Made by a program: the position numbers and the translations under genes. 64,000 bases of DNA from Mesorhizobium ventifaucium (GTDB lineage Bacteria; Pseudomonadota; Alphaproteobacteria; Rhizobiales; Rhizobiaceae): the NCBI RefSeq assembly GCF_935822925.1, contig NZ_CAKXZS010000024.1, positions 1 through 64,000 of the forward strand, in the 5' to 3' direction. A model generated the notes under the pieces. It was not told the origin of the DNA, did not search any database, and worked only from the letters and a program-made list of their open reading frames with translations. How positions within the stretch are numbered: position 1 is the first letter of the stretch; each line of letters begins with the position of its first letter. Below are positions 1 to 8,634 of the stretch, one piece after another.

Positions 1-9
1 CACCCATCT

Positions 10-338
10 CTCGGGAAGGGCATTCTACGCCGGGACGCGATATTGCGCGCCGACCTGCGATTTTTTCTGCGCATCGATCCGATTCGTTCTCCTGGAATGG
101 CTCGCAAAACGCAGAGATGCCGATCGAAGTCAGTGATAGCCTAGCGTAGGCGCCCTCCCGTCGCCTAGGCCTGCGAAGCCCTCATCGTAGATTCGGCGGC
201 CACATCGTGAAAAGACCTACAGCCGGCGCGATTGCGCCGAAACGAGCCGCTACATAGGTTCGGCCGGCGAAACCTTCCAGCTCGAGAACGGGAAGAATTG
301 ACCCTAAGGCGACCACTGTCAGGCTGCCACTGGACGAC
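10..338 (-). repeat. Dispersed repeat copy A (upstream part only)
   Basis: This stretch matches, base for base over long runs, the segments at about 18918-19197 and 35215-35474. Shared landmarks are the CCTAGGCCTGC block, the ACATCGTGAAAAGAC block, the CGAAACGAGCCG block and, with copy B only, the GACCACTGTCAGGCTGCC block. Copy A lacks the AbiEi-like coding part found in the other copies, which may lie beyond the left edge of the window or be lost. The strand given is that of the AbiEi-like gene in the other copies. No open frame is conserved between copies in this part, so I read it as non-coding. Confidence 0.7.
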
Positions 339-793
339 AGCCTTGCGCCTCCTTTTGGACATTGCGAGAGATGCCCGGAAGGTCGCGTCAAACCTTTGCG
401 TCGTTAACCTTAGCGGGGAAGCCGCTAACCGGTCGGGTGCACTCGGCGACAAATTTGTCGCTTGGCATGCGGCCATCCGCATCGCGCGAATACTCCGGCT
501 TAAGCCGGTTAAGGAAAAACATTTCGAGCCTGCGCCCATGCATGGTTTCGATGGCGCCTCGCGGCTTTTCGGCCATCCTACTGGGGCAGCATTTGACATA
601 TTGGAAGCGGTGTTTTGGCGCGAACGTCTTCACCAATAACGAGCCGCACGGCCCCCGAAATATGCGCGAGTCGAGCCGTGCCTAGCCTCAATGACAGAGC
701 CATGAAGCGCGAGGGCGCAAGATAACTTGCCTTCAGCGCCGACATCGCGGTCGTCTGAAATCGCACTATCGCTCCAGCCTGTCGCCCAGTCGT
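339..793. other. Intergenic stretch, no gene seen
   Basis: Several short overlapping open frames exist on both strands, but none has a recognisable domain or a convincing ribosome binding site. The stretch lies downstream of the thiolase gene. I see no clear terminator or repeat here beyond the end of copy A. Confidence 0.5.
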
Positions 794-1996
794 CTAAACC
801 CGCTGCAGTGCGATAGCGATCCCCTGCCCCACGCCAATGCACATCGTCGCCAAGGCGTATGTCTTCCCAAAGGCGGCGAGTTCGAGAGCAGCGGTTCCAG
901 CTATCCTCGCGCCGCTCATGCCCAAAGGGTGCCCCAAGGCAATGGCGCCGCCGTTGGAATTCACTTGGCTTGCGTCCTCAGGGATCCCCAAGTCGCGAAG
1001 CACTGCGATGGCCTGGCTCCCGAAAGCCTCGTTGAGTTCGATCACCTCGAATTCCGCCTGTGCAATCCCAAGGCGAGCGCAAAGCTTCTTGGTGGCCGGT
1101 GCCGGGCCAAAGCCCATAATCCGAGGTGGCACGGCGGCGACCGCACCACCTAGTATGCGGGCAATCGGCGTAAGCCCGTAGCGCTTGGCCGCTGCCTCCG
1201 ACGCGATGATGAGTGCCGCAGCGCCGTCGTTCACGCCTGAGGCATTGCCAGCGGTGACGCTCCCTCCAGAGAACAGCGGCTTGAGCTTCGCCAGGGCTTC
1301 CATCGTGGTGCCGGCTCGAGGGTGCTCGTCCAGCTCGACGGGGATTGCGCCCCCCTTTTTCTGAGGGACCATTACGGGGACGATTTCCCGAGCAAGCCTG
1401 CCGCTCTTCTGCGCGGCGATGGCCTTGTCTTGGCTGCGCACCGCAAAGGCATCCTGCGCCTCGCGCGACACGCCAAAGTCCCGAGCGACGTTCTCACCGG
1501 TTTCCGGCATGGAATCCACGCCGTAGTGCTCCTTCATGCGCGGGTTGACAAAGCGCCAGCCGATGGTCGTGTCGTAGATCTCGGCATTGCGAGAGAAAGC
1601 CGTCTCGGCCTTGGGCAGCACGAACGGGGCTCGACTCATGGACTCGACGCCGCCGGCGATGACCAACTCCGCCTCACCGGACTTGACCGCGCGGGCTGCC
1701 GTGATCACAGCATCCATTCCGGAGCCACAGAGGCGATTGATTGTGGTGCCGGGGATGCTCACAGGCAGGCCGGCCAGAAGCGAGCTCATACGAGCAACGT
1801 TTCGGTTGTCCTCGCCAGCTTGGTTGGCACAACCGAGGATAACGTCGTCGACCGCGTCCCAATCGACACCTGAGTTCTCAGCGATCAAGGCCCTGAGAGG
1901 AACGGCACCCAGGTCGTCCGCGCGAACCGAGGACAGGACGCCGCCGAAGCGGCCGATGGGCGTGCGTTTGTAGGCGCAGATGAAAGCTTCGCTCAT
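794..1996 (-). CDS. pcaF: 3-oxoadipyl-CoA/acetyl-CoA thiolase
   Basis: Thiolase of 400 residues, the usual family length. It would cleave 3-oxoadipyl-CoA with CoA into succinyl-CoA and acetyl-CoA, the last step of the 3-oxoadipate pathway, in the cytoplasm. The acylated cysteine is Cys90 in NRLCGSGMDA. The second half holds the His356 motif GHPLGMSGAR and Cys386 in CIGVGQG, so the catalytic triad is complete. The ATG lies 2 bases past the stop of the CoA-transferase beta subunit, so the three genes form one operon (alpha, beta, thiolase). That context favours 3-oxoadipyl-CoA over acetoacetyl-CoA as substrate, but sequence alone cannot exclude a general acetyl-CoA acetyltransferase. Confidence 0.92.
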   Translation of the reverse strand: MSEAFICAYKRTPIGRFGGVLSSVRADDLGAVPLRALIAENSGVDWDAVDDVILGCANQAGEDNRNVARMSSLLAGLPVSIPGTTINRLCGSGMDAVITAARAVKSGEAELVIAGGVESMSRAPFVLPKAETAFSRNAEIYDTTIGWRFVNPRMKEHYGVDSMPETGENVARDFGVSREAQDAFAVRSQDKAIAAQKSGRLAREIVPVMVPQKKGGAIPVELDEHPRAGTTMEALAKLKPLFSGGSVTAGNASGVNDGAAALIIASEAAAKRYGLTPIARILGGAVAAVPPRIMGFGPAPATKKLCARLGIAQAEFEVIELNEAFGSQAIAVLRDLGIPEDASQVNSNGGAIALGHPLGMSGARIAGTAALELAAFGKTYALATMCIGVGQGIAIALQRV

Positions 1997-1998
1997 TC

Positions 1999-2670
1999 CT
2001 AGACCTCCGGAACAATTAGGTCGCCGATCGTGCCGTCGACGAGAAGCTCGGCACCCGTTACCGCTTGCAGTACGTCGAGGCTGAGCTTGGGAAGCTTCTC
2101 GCGCAGCACGAAGCGCTGGCTCTCGATGTCAACCACGGCAAGGCTGGTATAGACGCGCGTGACGCAGCCAACGCCGGTCAGCGGCAGGCCGCAGCGTTTG
2201 ACCAACTTGGGGCGTCCGTCCTTCGTCACGTGGTCGGTGATCACAGCAACGCGCTTGGCGCCATGCACCAGATCCATGGCACCGCCCACGGCCGGCACGC
2301 CCTTCGGGCCCGTCGACCAATTGGCGAGGTCGCCATTTTCAGCCACTTCGTAGGCACCCAGAATGGCGACGTCGAGATGGCCGCCGCGGACCATGGCGAA
2401 GCTGTCGGCATGGTGGAAGAAGGCTGCGCCCGGCTTCAGCGTTATTGCCTTCTTGCCGGCGTTGATCAGGTCCCAATCTTCCTCGCCCTCCGGGGGACTT
2501 TCACCGAAATTGAGCACGCCGTTCTCCGTGTGAAAGACCGCTTGTCGGCCGGGTGGCTGGAACTTGGCCACCATCTCGGGGAATCCGATGCCCAAGTTCA
2601 CATAAGCACCGTCGGCAATGTCCTGAGCGGCCCGCCAGGCGATCTGCGCGTTGGTGAGTTTCTCGGTCAT
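1999..2670 (-). CDS. pcaJ: 3-oxoadipate CoA-transferase, beta subunit
   Basis: CoA-transferase family I beta subunit of 223 residues. With the alpha subunit it moves CoA from succinyl-CoA to 3-oxoadipate. The catalytic glutamate is Glu49 in the TENG motif (HTENGVLNFG), corresponding to the SENG motif of the family. The start ATG overlaps the alpha-subunit stop by 4 bases, which indicates translational coupling. A succinyl-CoA:acetoacetate transferase would look similar. The thiolase downstream and the hydroxyquinol dioxygenase and maleylacetate reductase nearby favour 3-oxoadipate. Confidence 0.9.
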   Translation of the reverse strand: MTEKLTNAQIAWRAAQDIADGAYVNLGIGFPEMVAKFQPPGRQAVFHTENGVLNFGESPPEGEEDWDLINAGKKAITLKPGAAFFHHADSFAMVRGGHLDVAILGAYEVAENGDLANWSTGPKGVPAVGGAMDLVHGAKRVAVITDHVTKDGRPKLVKRCGLPLTGVGCVTRVYTSLAVVDIESQRFVLREKLPKLSLDVLQAVTGAELLVDGTIGDLIVPEV

Positions 2671-3389
2671 CCGTAGGCCACTCCTGCCCGCATAAGGGCC
2701 TCTTCCTGTTGGGCATCCGCGACTTCCACGATGCGGTTGACGAAAATGCCCGGGGTAACGATCTGCTCCGGATCGATCCCACCAGGCCGGACGATCTTTG
2801 AGGCCTGCACGACGGTCAGCCTGGCGGCGGCGGCCATTAGCGGCGAAAAGTTACGCGCCGCCTTGCGATAGGTGAGATTGCCCATGGTGTCGGCCAGTTC
2901 GGCCTTGATCAGGGCTGCGTCCGACTTGAGCCAACGTTCCTGCACGTACATGCGACCATCAAACTCGGCGACCGGCTTCCCCTCCGCCAAATCGGTGCCG
3001 AAGCTGGTCGGCGTGTAGAAGGCCGGAATGCCCGCGCCGCCGGCACGGATACGCTCGGCCAACGTTCCCTGCGGCACGAGTTCGAGCCCGATCTGGCCAA
3101 CACGATACTTCTCGGTGAAGGCGCGCGGATCGGCCGAGCGCGGAAACGAGCAAACCATCTTCGCGACCATTCCAGCGTCGATCATCGCCGCGATGCCGAT
3201 CCGCCCATTGCCGGCATTGTTGTTGATCACGATGAGTCCTTCGGGGGACCCCGTGGCGCGGAATCGATCGATCAGAGCATGGACGAGTTCGATCGGGGCA
3301 CCTGAGCCGCCAAATCCACCGATCATCAACGTCATTCCGTCTTCGATCCCGGCTACCGCGGTGGCGAGATCGGAAACCGTCTTGTCCAT
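2667..3389 (-). CDS. pcaI: 3-oxoadipate CoA-transferase, alpha subunit
   Basis: CoA-transferase family I alpha subunit, 240 residues from the ATG at 3389. That start is chosen because a GAAGGA ribosome binding site sits about 12 bases upstream and the protein then begins at the usual family N-terminus (MDKTVSDLA). An upstream in-frame start would add 33 residues with no family similarity. The glycine-rich GGFGGSGAP motif is at residues 24-32. It is the first gene of the alpha-beta-thiolase operon. It forms the active heteromer with the beta subunit. Confidence 0.9.
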   Translation of the reverse strand: MDKTVSDLATAVAGIEDGMTLMIGGFGGSGAPIELVHALIDRFRATGSPEGLIVINNNAGNGRIGIAAMIDAGMVAKMVCSFPRSADPRAFTEKYRVGQIGLELVPQGTLAERIRAGGAGIPAFYTPTSFGTDLAEGKPVAEFDGRMYVQERWLKSDAALIKAELADTMGNLTYRKAARNFSPLMAAAARLTVVQASKIVRPGGIDPEQIVTPGIFVNRIVEVADAQQEEALMRAGVAYG

Positions 3390-3710
3390 AAAGCCATCCT
3401 TCACAGGCGACGCCGCTGCATCAATCGGGTGCGCGGGCTGGTGCCCGTGCACCCGAAAGGGCAGCGGCGAGCCCGATAACCGAACCAAGGAATAGTCGAC
3501 GGTTTATAGCCATGTTTTTGCTCCCGTTATGGCTGTCCCAGCGAGAGCGGGCTCTTCCAAAGAATGCGACCTTCTCTCCGAGGTGCTATTCTCACATGGC
3601 GGCTGGCGCGATAAAGCGTGCGAATTTGGAAACAGTGTTGCACCACGCGCAAAAATGAACTTAAAAAGAGCCCCGCAACCTAGGAGGTTCGGGCTCGACC
3701 TAAGGTGGCC

Positions 3711-4756
3711 TTAAAACGTCAACGATACTTCAGCGCCCGCCAATTCAGACGACTTAAACATAGCTTCAAGGAGCCGGTTAACGTTGTGAGCTTGAGTGGC
3801 GGGTACAACGGACGGCGTTCCCGTGCGCAGCGATGTGACGAAAGCGGCCGCCTCGCGGTCGAAGTAGATAGGATTACCAATCTCGGCGATTTCAGGCGAA
3901 TAGACGGTCTTCTTCGTCGCCCAGATTTCCGGGAAGCTCGTCTCACGCCACTCCGTCCATCCTTGCTGATGACCGTTCTTCCCACTGTCGTAGATCTTGT
4001 ACGACGCCGGCAGAGGGCACGAGTGCATTATTCCCTCGGTCCCGTATGCCGACAAGTCCCAACTCTCCGTCCACGACAGCGGATCCCATGACATGAAGTC
4101 GACGGTCACCAGCTTGTCGGTGTAGTTGAGGATCGCGCCACCGGCGTCTTCCCGGGACTCGGCGCCGAACGCCAACGGAAACTTGGTAATTCTGGCGTTG
4201 ACTGCATCGGGCATGCCGAAGTGAAGCAGGATGCGATCGTGAGGTGGCAGGCGATTACGAACATCGCTCCACCTATGTCCCCAGGTTGATTCATGTGGGC
4301 GGTAGCTGCCTCATTATGAGAGCAGCCGGCATGGGCCCTGACCTGGAGAACTTTCCCCAGTCGCCCGCTTGCCAGAACCTCCTGCATCTTGACGATGGAA
4401 GGCGCGAAACGCCAACAGTACCCAACCTGAAACAGGCCGTCCGTCCGATTGACCGCGGCGACGATACGCGCGGTGTCGGCCGACCCCCGGCCGGCCGGCT
4501 TTTCACAAAGCACGGCCTTTCCCGCTTCAAGCGCCTCGATGGCAAAATCCGCCATAGCGTGGCTTTTGGGATGCACAAGCACCGCATGGACATCGGCATC
4601 CGTCAGGATCTCGTCCTTGCTTCGGGGCTCCAACCCAAGCGCATCGACAAACGGCCTCAGAAGCGGACTTTCGTCATGGGCACCCAGCAGGCGCACCCCC
4701 GACATTCGCTGAAACGCCTTTACCCTGCCGGATGCGTGGGGGTGCGTAATTCCCAA
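3711..4756 (-). pseudogene. Gfo/Idh/MocA family oxidoreductase, frameshifted
   Basis: Two reading frames together give one sugar- or cyclitol-type dehydrogenase of about 345 residues. The N-terminal Rossmann part runs 4756 to about 4243 and includes the EKP motif (LCEKPAGRG) typical of the family. The C-terminal part runs from about 4243 to 3711. One missing base near 4243 (after a Cys-His-Leu) restores a continuous protein. The N-terminus is also doubtful: the first beta strand (AGIACLGITHPHASG) reaches upstream of the TTG at 4756, with a stop just before it and no good start. Members oxidise polyols, inositols or sugar moieties of glycosides with NAD(P). It is grouped with the isomerase-like gene upstream. 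It is either decayed or hit by sequence error. Confidence 0.8.
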
Positions 4757-4887
4757 GCAAGCGATTCCAGCACAGCATCTTCACCAATAGCGTAGCCCAT
4801 GGCCGTTGACCTTCGTTGTGGAGAAAAGAAGAAGGGGCGATCCTCGTTGATCACCCCTCCAAAAAGCTCGCGCTGCCGTTGGCCCGA

Positions 4888-5772
4888 TCAGAGATCGGCA
4901 AACTGAGCCATGGAGGACTTGAAAATCCGCTGAGCCATCTCGTCCAATCCGAGCACGCGGTGTTTGGCCGAAAGAATTTCGGTCCCGTAGACACCACTGT
5001 AGCCGGCTGCCTGTACCTCGCGGAGAAACGCCGGGACATCGAGTTCCCCTTCCCCGCATAGCTCGCGATAAGCGATCGTGTCTTCCCAAATGTCTGGTAC
5101 CGGCGCCACCTTCAGCGCGTCGTCAATTTCCACGGCCTTGATGAACCGAGCGGGTATCTTGCGAATTTCGCTATAGGGAATGTTGCCTCGGGCCATGTGC
5201 CATATGTCGATCAGCAGGCCACCGTTCTTTCGATTTGCAGCGGAGACGATCGCCAAGCCGGTTTCGATGGTACGCACATTTGACCAGGGCATGATTTCCA
5301 ACACGATGTCGGTGCCGTAGGCCGCAGCCTCGTCGCATAACTTGCCCAGTTCATCCGCCATCAGCTGCACGTCGGCTGGAGCATCCTCGAAGCCAGGCCC
5401 GACCTTGATATCCTTTAGCCCCAATTCCGCTGCGACCTCCAGCATAAGCTTGCGGACCTTGTCGGACTCCTGACGCTTCTCGTCGCGGTGGAACCAATTG
5501 GTCAGGAACTCGATCTCGAGGTGCTTGATGCCGTTCGCCTCCACGATCCGGCGCATTTCCCGGTAGCCGATCTGATCCCTGACATGAACTACATCCTCCG
5601 AGTGGAGGCCGAAGCCCTTGAATCCTGCGCGGGCAGCGGCTTCGACACGGTCCTTGAACGGGAAGGGGCTGATTTCCGTCGGGCCAAGCGGGAAGACGTC
5701 ACCAGAGAGGGCGAAGTAAGAAATCAGGAGTTCAACGTCTGCAGCCATCACGATGTCCTTGCGGGAATGCAT
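4888..5772 (-). CDS. Sugar phosphate isomerase/epimerase-like TIM barrel
   Basis: AP-endonuclease-2/xylose-isomerase-like TIM-barrel protein of up to 294 residues; the ATG at 5748 (MAADVELL) is an alternative start. Metal-ligand regions are visible as LEIMPWSN, DIWHMARG and YGTEILS. The family includes inosose dehydratase (IolE), hydroxypyruvate isomerase, 3-dehydroshikimate dehydratase and C-deglycosidase subunits, so the exact reaction cannot be read from sequence. It lies between the LysR gene and the Gfo/Idh/MocA gene on the same strand. That pairing is the same as in inositol catabolism (dehydrogenase plus dehydratase) and in 3-keto-glycoside cleavage systems. Confidence 0.8.
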   Translation of the reverse strand: MHSRKDIVMAADVELLISYFALSGDVFPLGPTEISPFPFKDRVEAAARAGFKGFGLHSEDVVHVRDQIGYREMRRIVEANGIKHLEIEFLTNWFHRDEKRQESDKVRKLMLEVAAELGLKDIKVGPGFEDAPADVQLMADELGKLCDEAAAYGTDIVLEIMPWSNVRTIETGLAIVSAANRKNGGLLIDIWHMARGNIPYSEIRKIPARFIKAVEIDDALKVAPVPDIWEDTIAYRELCGEGELDVPAFLREVQAAGYSGVYGTEILSAKHRVLGLDEMAQRIFKSSMAQFADL

Positions 5773-5880
5773 ATCGTGCCTTCCGCGAACGGCGCGGCAC
5801 TCGTTTTGGCTAACGTTCTACCGAGCGAGAATAAACCAGGTCGCCAGGGAAACTGTGTTGCGTGGCGCGCAAAAATCGGC

Positions 5881-6840
5881 CTACCGAGTCCACAGTTCCT
5901 CGTACTTGTTTGCGCGGAACTGCTCGACGAGAAAGTCGAGGAACAGCCGGGTCCGGGCGGGCATGAAGGATTTGCTCGGATAGGCGATATTCATTGTCAG
6001 CCTGGGGAGATCCCAATCATCGAGGACACGGACAAGGCGCCCGGCTTCGAGATCTTTCTGGATGATGTATGTCGGCTGCGCCAGGATCCCAAGGCCGTCG
6101 CGAGCGGCTGCGCAGATGAGCTGGCCGTCATTGGCATTGATGATGCCATCGACCTCGACGGTTACAGCTTCCTCGCCCTTGCGGAAATTCAGGTTATTCC
6201 AGTTGTCGGCCAGAGTGTAGAGGATCAGGTCGTGGTCCTTGAGGTCGCTGGGATGCTTCGGGACGCCGCGGCGATCGAGATACTCCGGTGAGGCCGCCAA
6301 TAGCCGGCGCGTCTCGGCCAGCTTCCGAATAGTAATGGAGCTATCGGCCTCCACGCGACGCGTGCGGATCGCAAGATCGAGCCCATTTTCGATGATGTCG
6401 TAGTAGCGGTTGGATGCCACCACTTCGATCAGCACACTCGGATAGCGCTGCCTAAACTGCTGAACCACTGGCATCAGATGCAGCAACGAAAATGACAGAG
6501 AGGCCCCTACCCTCAGCCTGCCGGTTGGCGCATGAGCGCGGGCCGTAACGTTTGCCTCGGCCTCTTCCCAATTAGCCAGGATGTCTCGGGCGTCCAAGTA
6601 GAGCTGCTGGCCTTCGGTGGTCGTGCTGAGCCGGCGAGTAGATCGTTGAACCAGCCGGGCACCGAGCCTCGACTCCAGATTAACAAGGTGGCGGCTGACT
6701 CCGGAAACCGAGAGGTCAAGGGCATCCGCCGCCTTTGTCATGCTCTGTTCCTCAACGATCTTGAGGAACACCTGTAGCTCGGTCCAGCGATCCACTTTTT
6801 GCATCCGGCGGAAAGGTGTTTTGAGAAAGCCAGTCTTCAT
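5881..6840 (-). CDS. LysR family transcriptional regulator
   Basis: LysR regulator of 319 residues, or 307 if the ATG at 6804 (MQKVDRWTEL) is used. The winged helix-turn-helix spans about residues 18-78, with the conserved AADALDLSVSGVSRHLVNLE. The effector domain runs about 100-305. It is divergent from the plus-strand operon starting at 6908 with only 67 bases between, the classical arrangement for control of both its own promoter and the catabolic operon. The inducer is probably the substrate or an intermediate of the hydroxyquinol route, by inference from position. Confidence 0.9.
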   Translation of the reverse strand: MKTGFLKTPFRRMQKVDRWTELQVFLKIVEEQSMTKAADALDLSVSGVSRHLVNLESRLGARLVQRSTRRLSTTTEGQQLYLDARDILANWEEAEANVTARAHAPTGRLRVGASLSFSLLHLMPVVQQFRQRYPSVLIEVVASNRYYDIIENGLDLAIRTRRVEADSSITIRKLAETRRLLAASPEYLDRRGVPKHPSDLKDHDLILYTLADNWNNLNFRKGEEAVTVEVDGIINANDGQLICAAARDGLGILAQPTYIIQKDLEAGRLVRVLDDWDLPRLTMNIAYPSKSFMPARTRLFLDFLVEQFRANKYEELWTR

Positions 6841-6907
6841 CGCATCTCAAGCAAATGCAATCACTTCCGTCAAAGTCGCACGGTCACTTGGGCTTGAGAG
6901 GGAACGG

Positions 6908-7261
6908 ATGGATCAGGTGGCGACACAGAAGGGGCAGAGGGAGCGGGTAAAGCATGTCGTCATGTGGAATCTCCTTCCAACTGCCGACGGCCAGAAAGCC
7001 GCTGCGGTAGAAGCGGTCAAATCGCGTTTTGAGGCATTGCTCGGAGCGATCCCGGGTCTTCTGCACATCGAAGTAGGCGTGGATTTCAGTGGCGTCGATT
7101 ACGCCTGCGACGTGGTGCTCTACTCAGAATTCGAAAGCGCTGAAGCCCTGGAGGCATATGCCACCCATCCCGCCCACCTGAAGATACGTGACGAGCTCCA
7201 GGGTGTCCGTATTGCGCGCTACCAGGTCGACTACGTTTCAACGGAGGAACCCTCGCCGTGA
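6908..7261 (+). CDS. Dabb (stress-responsive alpha/beta barrel) domain protein
   Basis: Small protein of 117 residues with a Dabb-type ferredoxin-like fold. The family signature starts at KHVVMWNL and includes IPGLLHIEVGVDF and YATHPAHLKI. The ATG at 6908 is chosen because GAGAGGGA lies 5 bases upstream; no start codon lies at the usual position just before KHVV. Relatives act as dimers, some as cyclases or isomerases on polyketide or aromatic precursors. It is the first gene of the operon divergent from LysR, and its end overlaps the next start by 4 bases. A role in ring formation or isomerisation before hydroxyquinol is only an inference. Confidence 0.8.
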   Translation: MDQVATQKGQRERVKHVVMWNLLPTADGQKAAAVEAVKSRFEALLGAIPGLLHIEVGVDFSGVDYACDVVLYSEFESAEALEAYATHPAHLKIRDELQGVRIARYQVDYVSTEEPSP

Positions 7262-7545
7262 AGGTTGCCGTCTACTGCATCGATCATCCAGACGCGATCG
7301 ATATTCGTCTTGCTCACTACGATGAGCATAAGGCCTATCTGGCCGCGGGAAAGATGAGGACCGTAATCTCCGGACCGCTGCTGGCGGCCGACGGCGCCAC
7401 AATGATTGGGTCGCTGTTCGTCTTTGAGGCCTCCAGTGTGGCTGAGGTTGAAGCATTCAACGCTGCCGACCCCTTCAACCGGTCGGGCGTATGGGCCGAG
7501 ATCAGCATCAAGCAGTTCAACCTGCGCGTTGACAATCGCGAGTGA
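7258..7545 (+). CDS. YciI-like ferredoxin-fold protein
   Basis: Protein of 95 residues resembling the YciI family (dimeric alpha+beta barrel related to muconolactone isomerase). It has the core MKVAVYCIDHPDA, HKAYLAAGK and SGPLLAADG, including the family histidine/aspartate positions. Translation starts at GTG 7258, inside the preceding stop (GTGA, 4-base overlap). The next gene again overlaps by 4 bases, so Dabb, YciI and maleylacetate reductase should be made in fixed proportion. Two small ferredoxin-fold proteins in a row before maleylacetate reductase suggest catalytic roles in the upper pathway rather than general stress functions. Confidence 0.8.
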   Translation: MKVAVYCIDHPDAIDIRLAHYDEHKAYLAAGKMRTVISGPLLAADGATMIGSLFVFEASSVAEVEAFNAADPFNRSGVWAEISIKQFNLRVDNRE

Positions 7546-8627
7546 GCAAAATGGCAAGGCTACCCGAGAGTTTCGTCTACAGCGCCAATGCGTCGCGAGT
7601 GGTCTTTGGCGCGGGATCGGTTGGAAAGGTCGGAGAAGAAGTCGACCGCCTGGGGCTACAGCGGGTTCTGGTCCTCTCGACACCCCAGCAGGAAGACTTT
7701 GCGCTGACGGTGGCCTCCCGGCTCGCGGCGAAGTCAGTTGGGGTGTTCTCGGGCGCCGCCATGCACACTCCGGTGAATGTCACCGAACAAGCGATGCGAG
7801 ACATTCATGAAAAGGATGTCGATGGGCTCATCGCCATTGGCGGTGGTTCGACGACTGGCCTGAGCAAAGCTTTGGCCCTGCGCACCGATCTGCCGCAGAT
7901 CGCCATCCCGACAACCTATGCCGGCTCTGAGATGACGCCCATCCTCGGTGAAACGGCGAACGGTCAGAAGAAGACGATCACTTCGCCGAAGGTCCTGCCT
8001 GAAGTGGTGATCTACGATGTCGACCTGACGCTTTCCCTACCGGTCGCCCTCTCAGGAGCTAGCGGCATCAACGCTATCGCACACGCGGTTGAGGCGCTCT
8101 ACGCTCAGGACCGGAACCCGATTATCGACCTGATGGCCGGCGAAGCCATCGGTGCATTGGCCAAGGCCTTGCCCACGATCAGGCTTGACCAGCGGGACAA
8201 GGAAGCACGATCCCTGGCTCTGTATGGTGCTTGGCTGGCGGGAACGTGCCTGGGGGCCGTGGGCATGTCCCTGCACCACAAGCTTTGCCATACGCTCGGC
8301 GGAACGTTCGACCTCCCGCATGCAGAGACGCACACGATCATGCTGCCTCATGCCCTCGCCTACAACGCGCCGGCAGTCCCGGATGCCATCGATCGCCTGA
8401 AGCGCGTTCTGAAAACCGATGACCCTAGCCTGGCGCTCTACGAACTCGCCGGCCAGGTAGGAGCCGCGCGCGCCCTCAAGGACATCGGCATGCCGGAAGA
8501 GGGTCTTGGTAAGGCCCGCGCATTGGCTCTGTCCAATCCCTACTGGAACCCGCGGCAGCTCGATGAAGATCGGATTGGGCGACTCCTCTATCGGGCCTAC
8601 GCCGGCCTCCCCCCTCTGGTTGAATAG
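7542..8627 (+). CDS. Maleylacetate reductase
   Basis: Iron-type (group III) alcohol dehydrogenase family protein of 361 residues, with the features of maleylacetate reductase, which reduces maleylacetate to 3-oxoadipate with NAD(P)H. The nucleotide-binding GGGST is at residues 101-105. The metal-site region is represented by HHKLCHTLGG at 245-254 and LPHAETH. Start is GTG 7542 overlapping the YciI stop; the ATG at 7551 is possible. The intradiol dioxygenase at 12605-13444 would supply maleylacetate from hydroxyquinol, and the pcaIJF genes would consume 3-oxoadipate, so this enzyme joins the two halves of the locus. Confidence 0.92.
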   Translation: MSKMARLPESFVYSANASRVVFGAGSVGKVGEEVDRLGLQRVLVLSTPQQEDFALTVASRLAAKSVGVFSGAAMHTPVNVTEQAMRDIHEKDVDGLIAIGGGSTTGLSKALALRTDLPQIAIPTTYAGSEMTPILGETANGQKKTITSPKVLPEVVIYDVDLTLSLPVALSGASGINAIAHAVEALYAQDRNPIIDLMAGEAIGALAKALPTIRLDQRDKEARSLALYGAWLAGTCLGAVGMSLHHKLCHTLGGTFDLPHAETHTIMLPHALAYNAPAVPDAIDRLKRVLKTDDPSLALYELAGQVGAARALKDIGMPEEGLGKARALALSNPYWNPRQLDEDRIGRLLYRAYAGLPPLVE

Positions 8628-8634
8628 GTGATCG

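Noticed and set aside
1322..1873. 183-codon plus-strand frame inside the thiolase gene
   Set aside because: Antisense shadow; the thiolase has complete catalytic residues.
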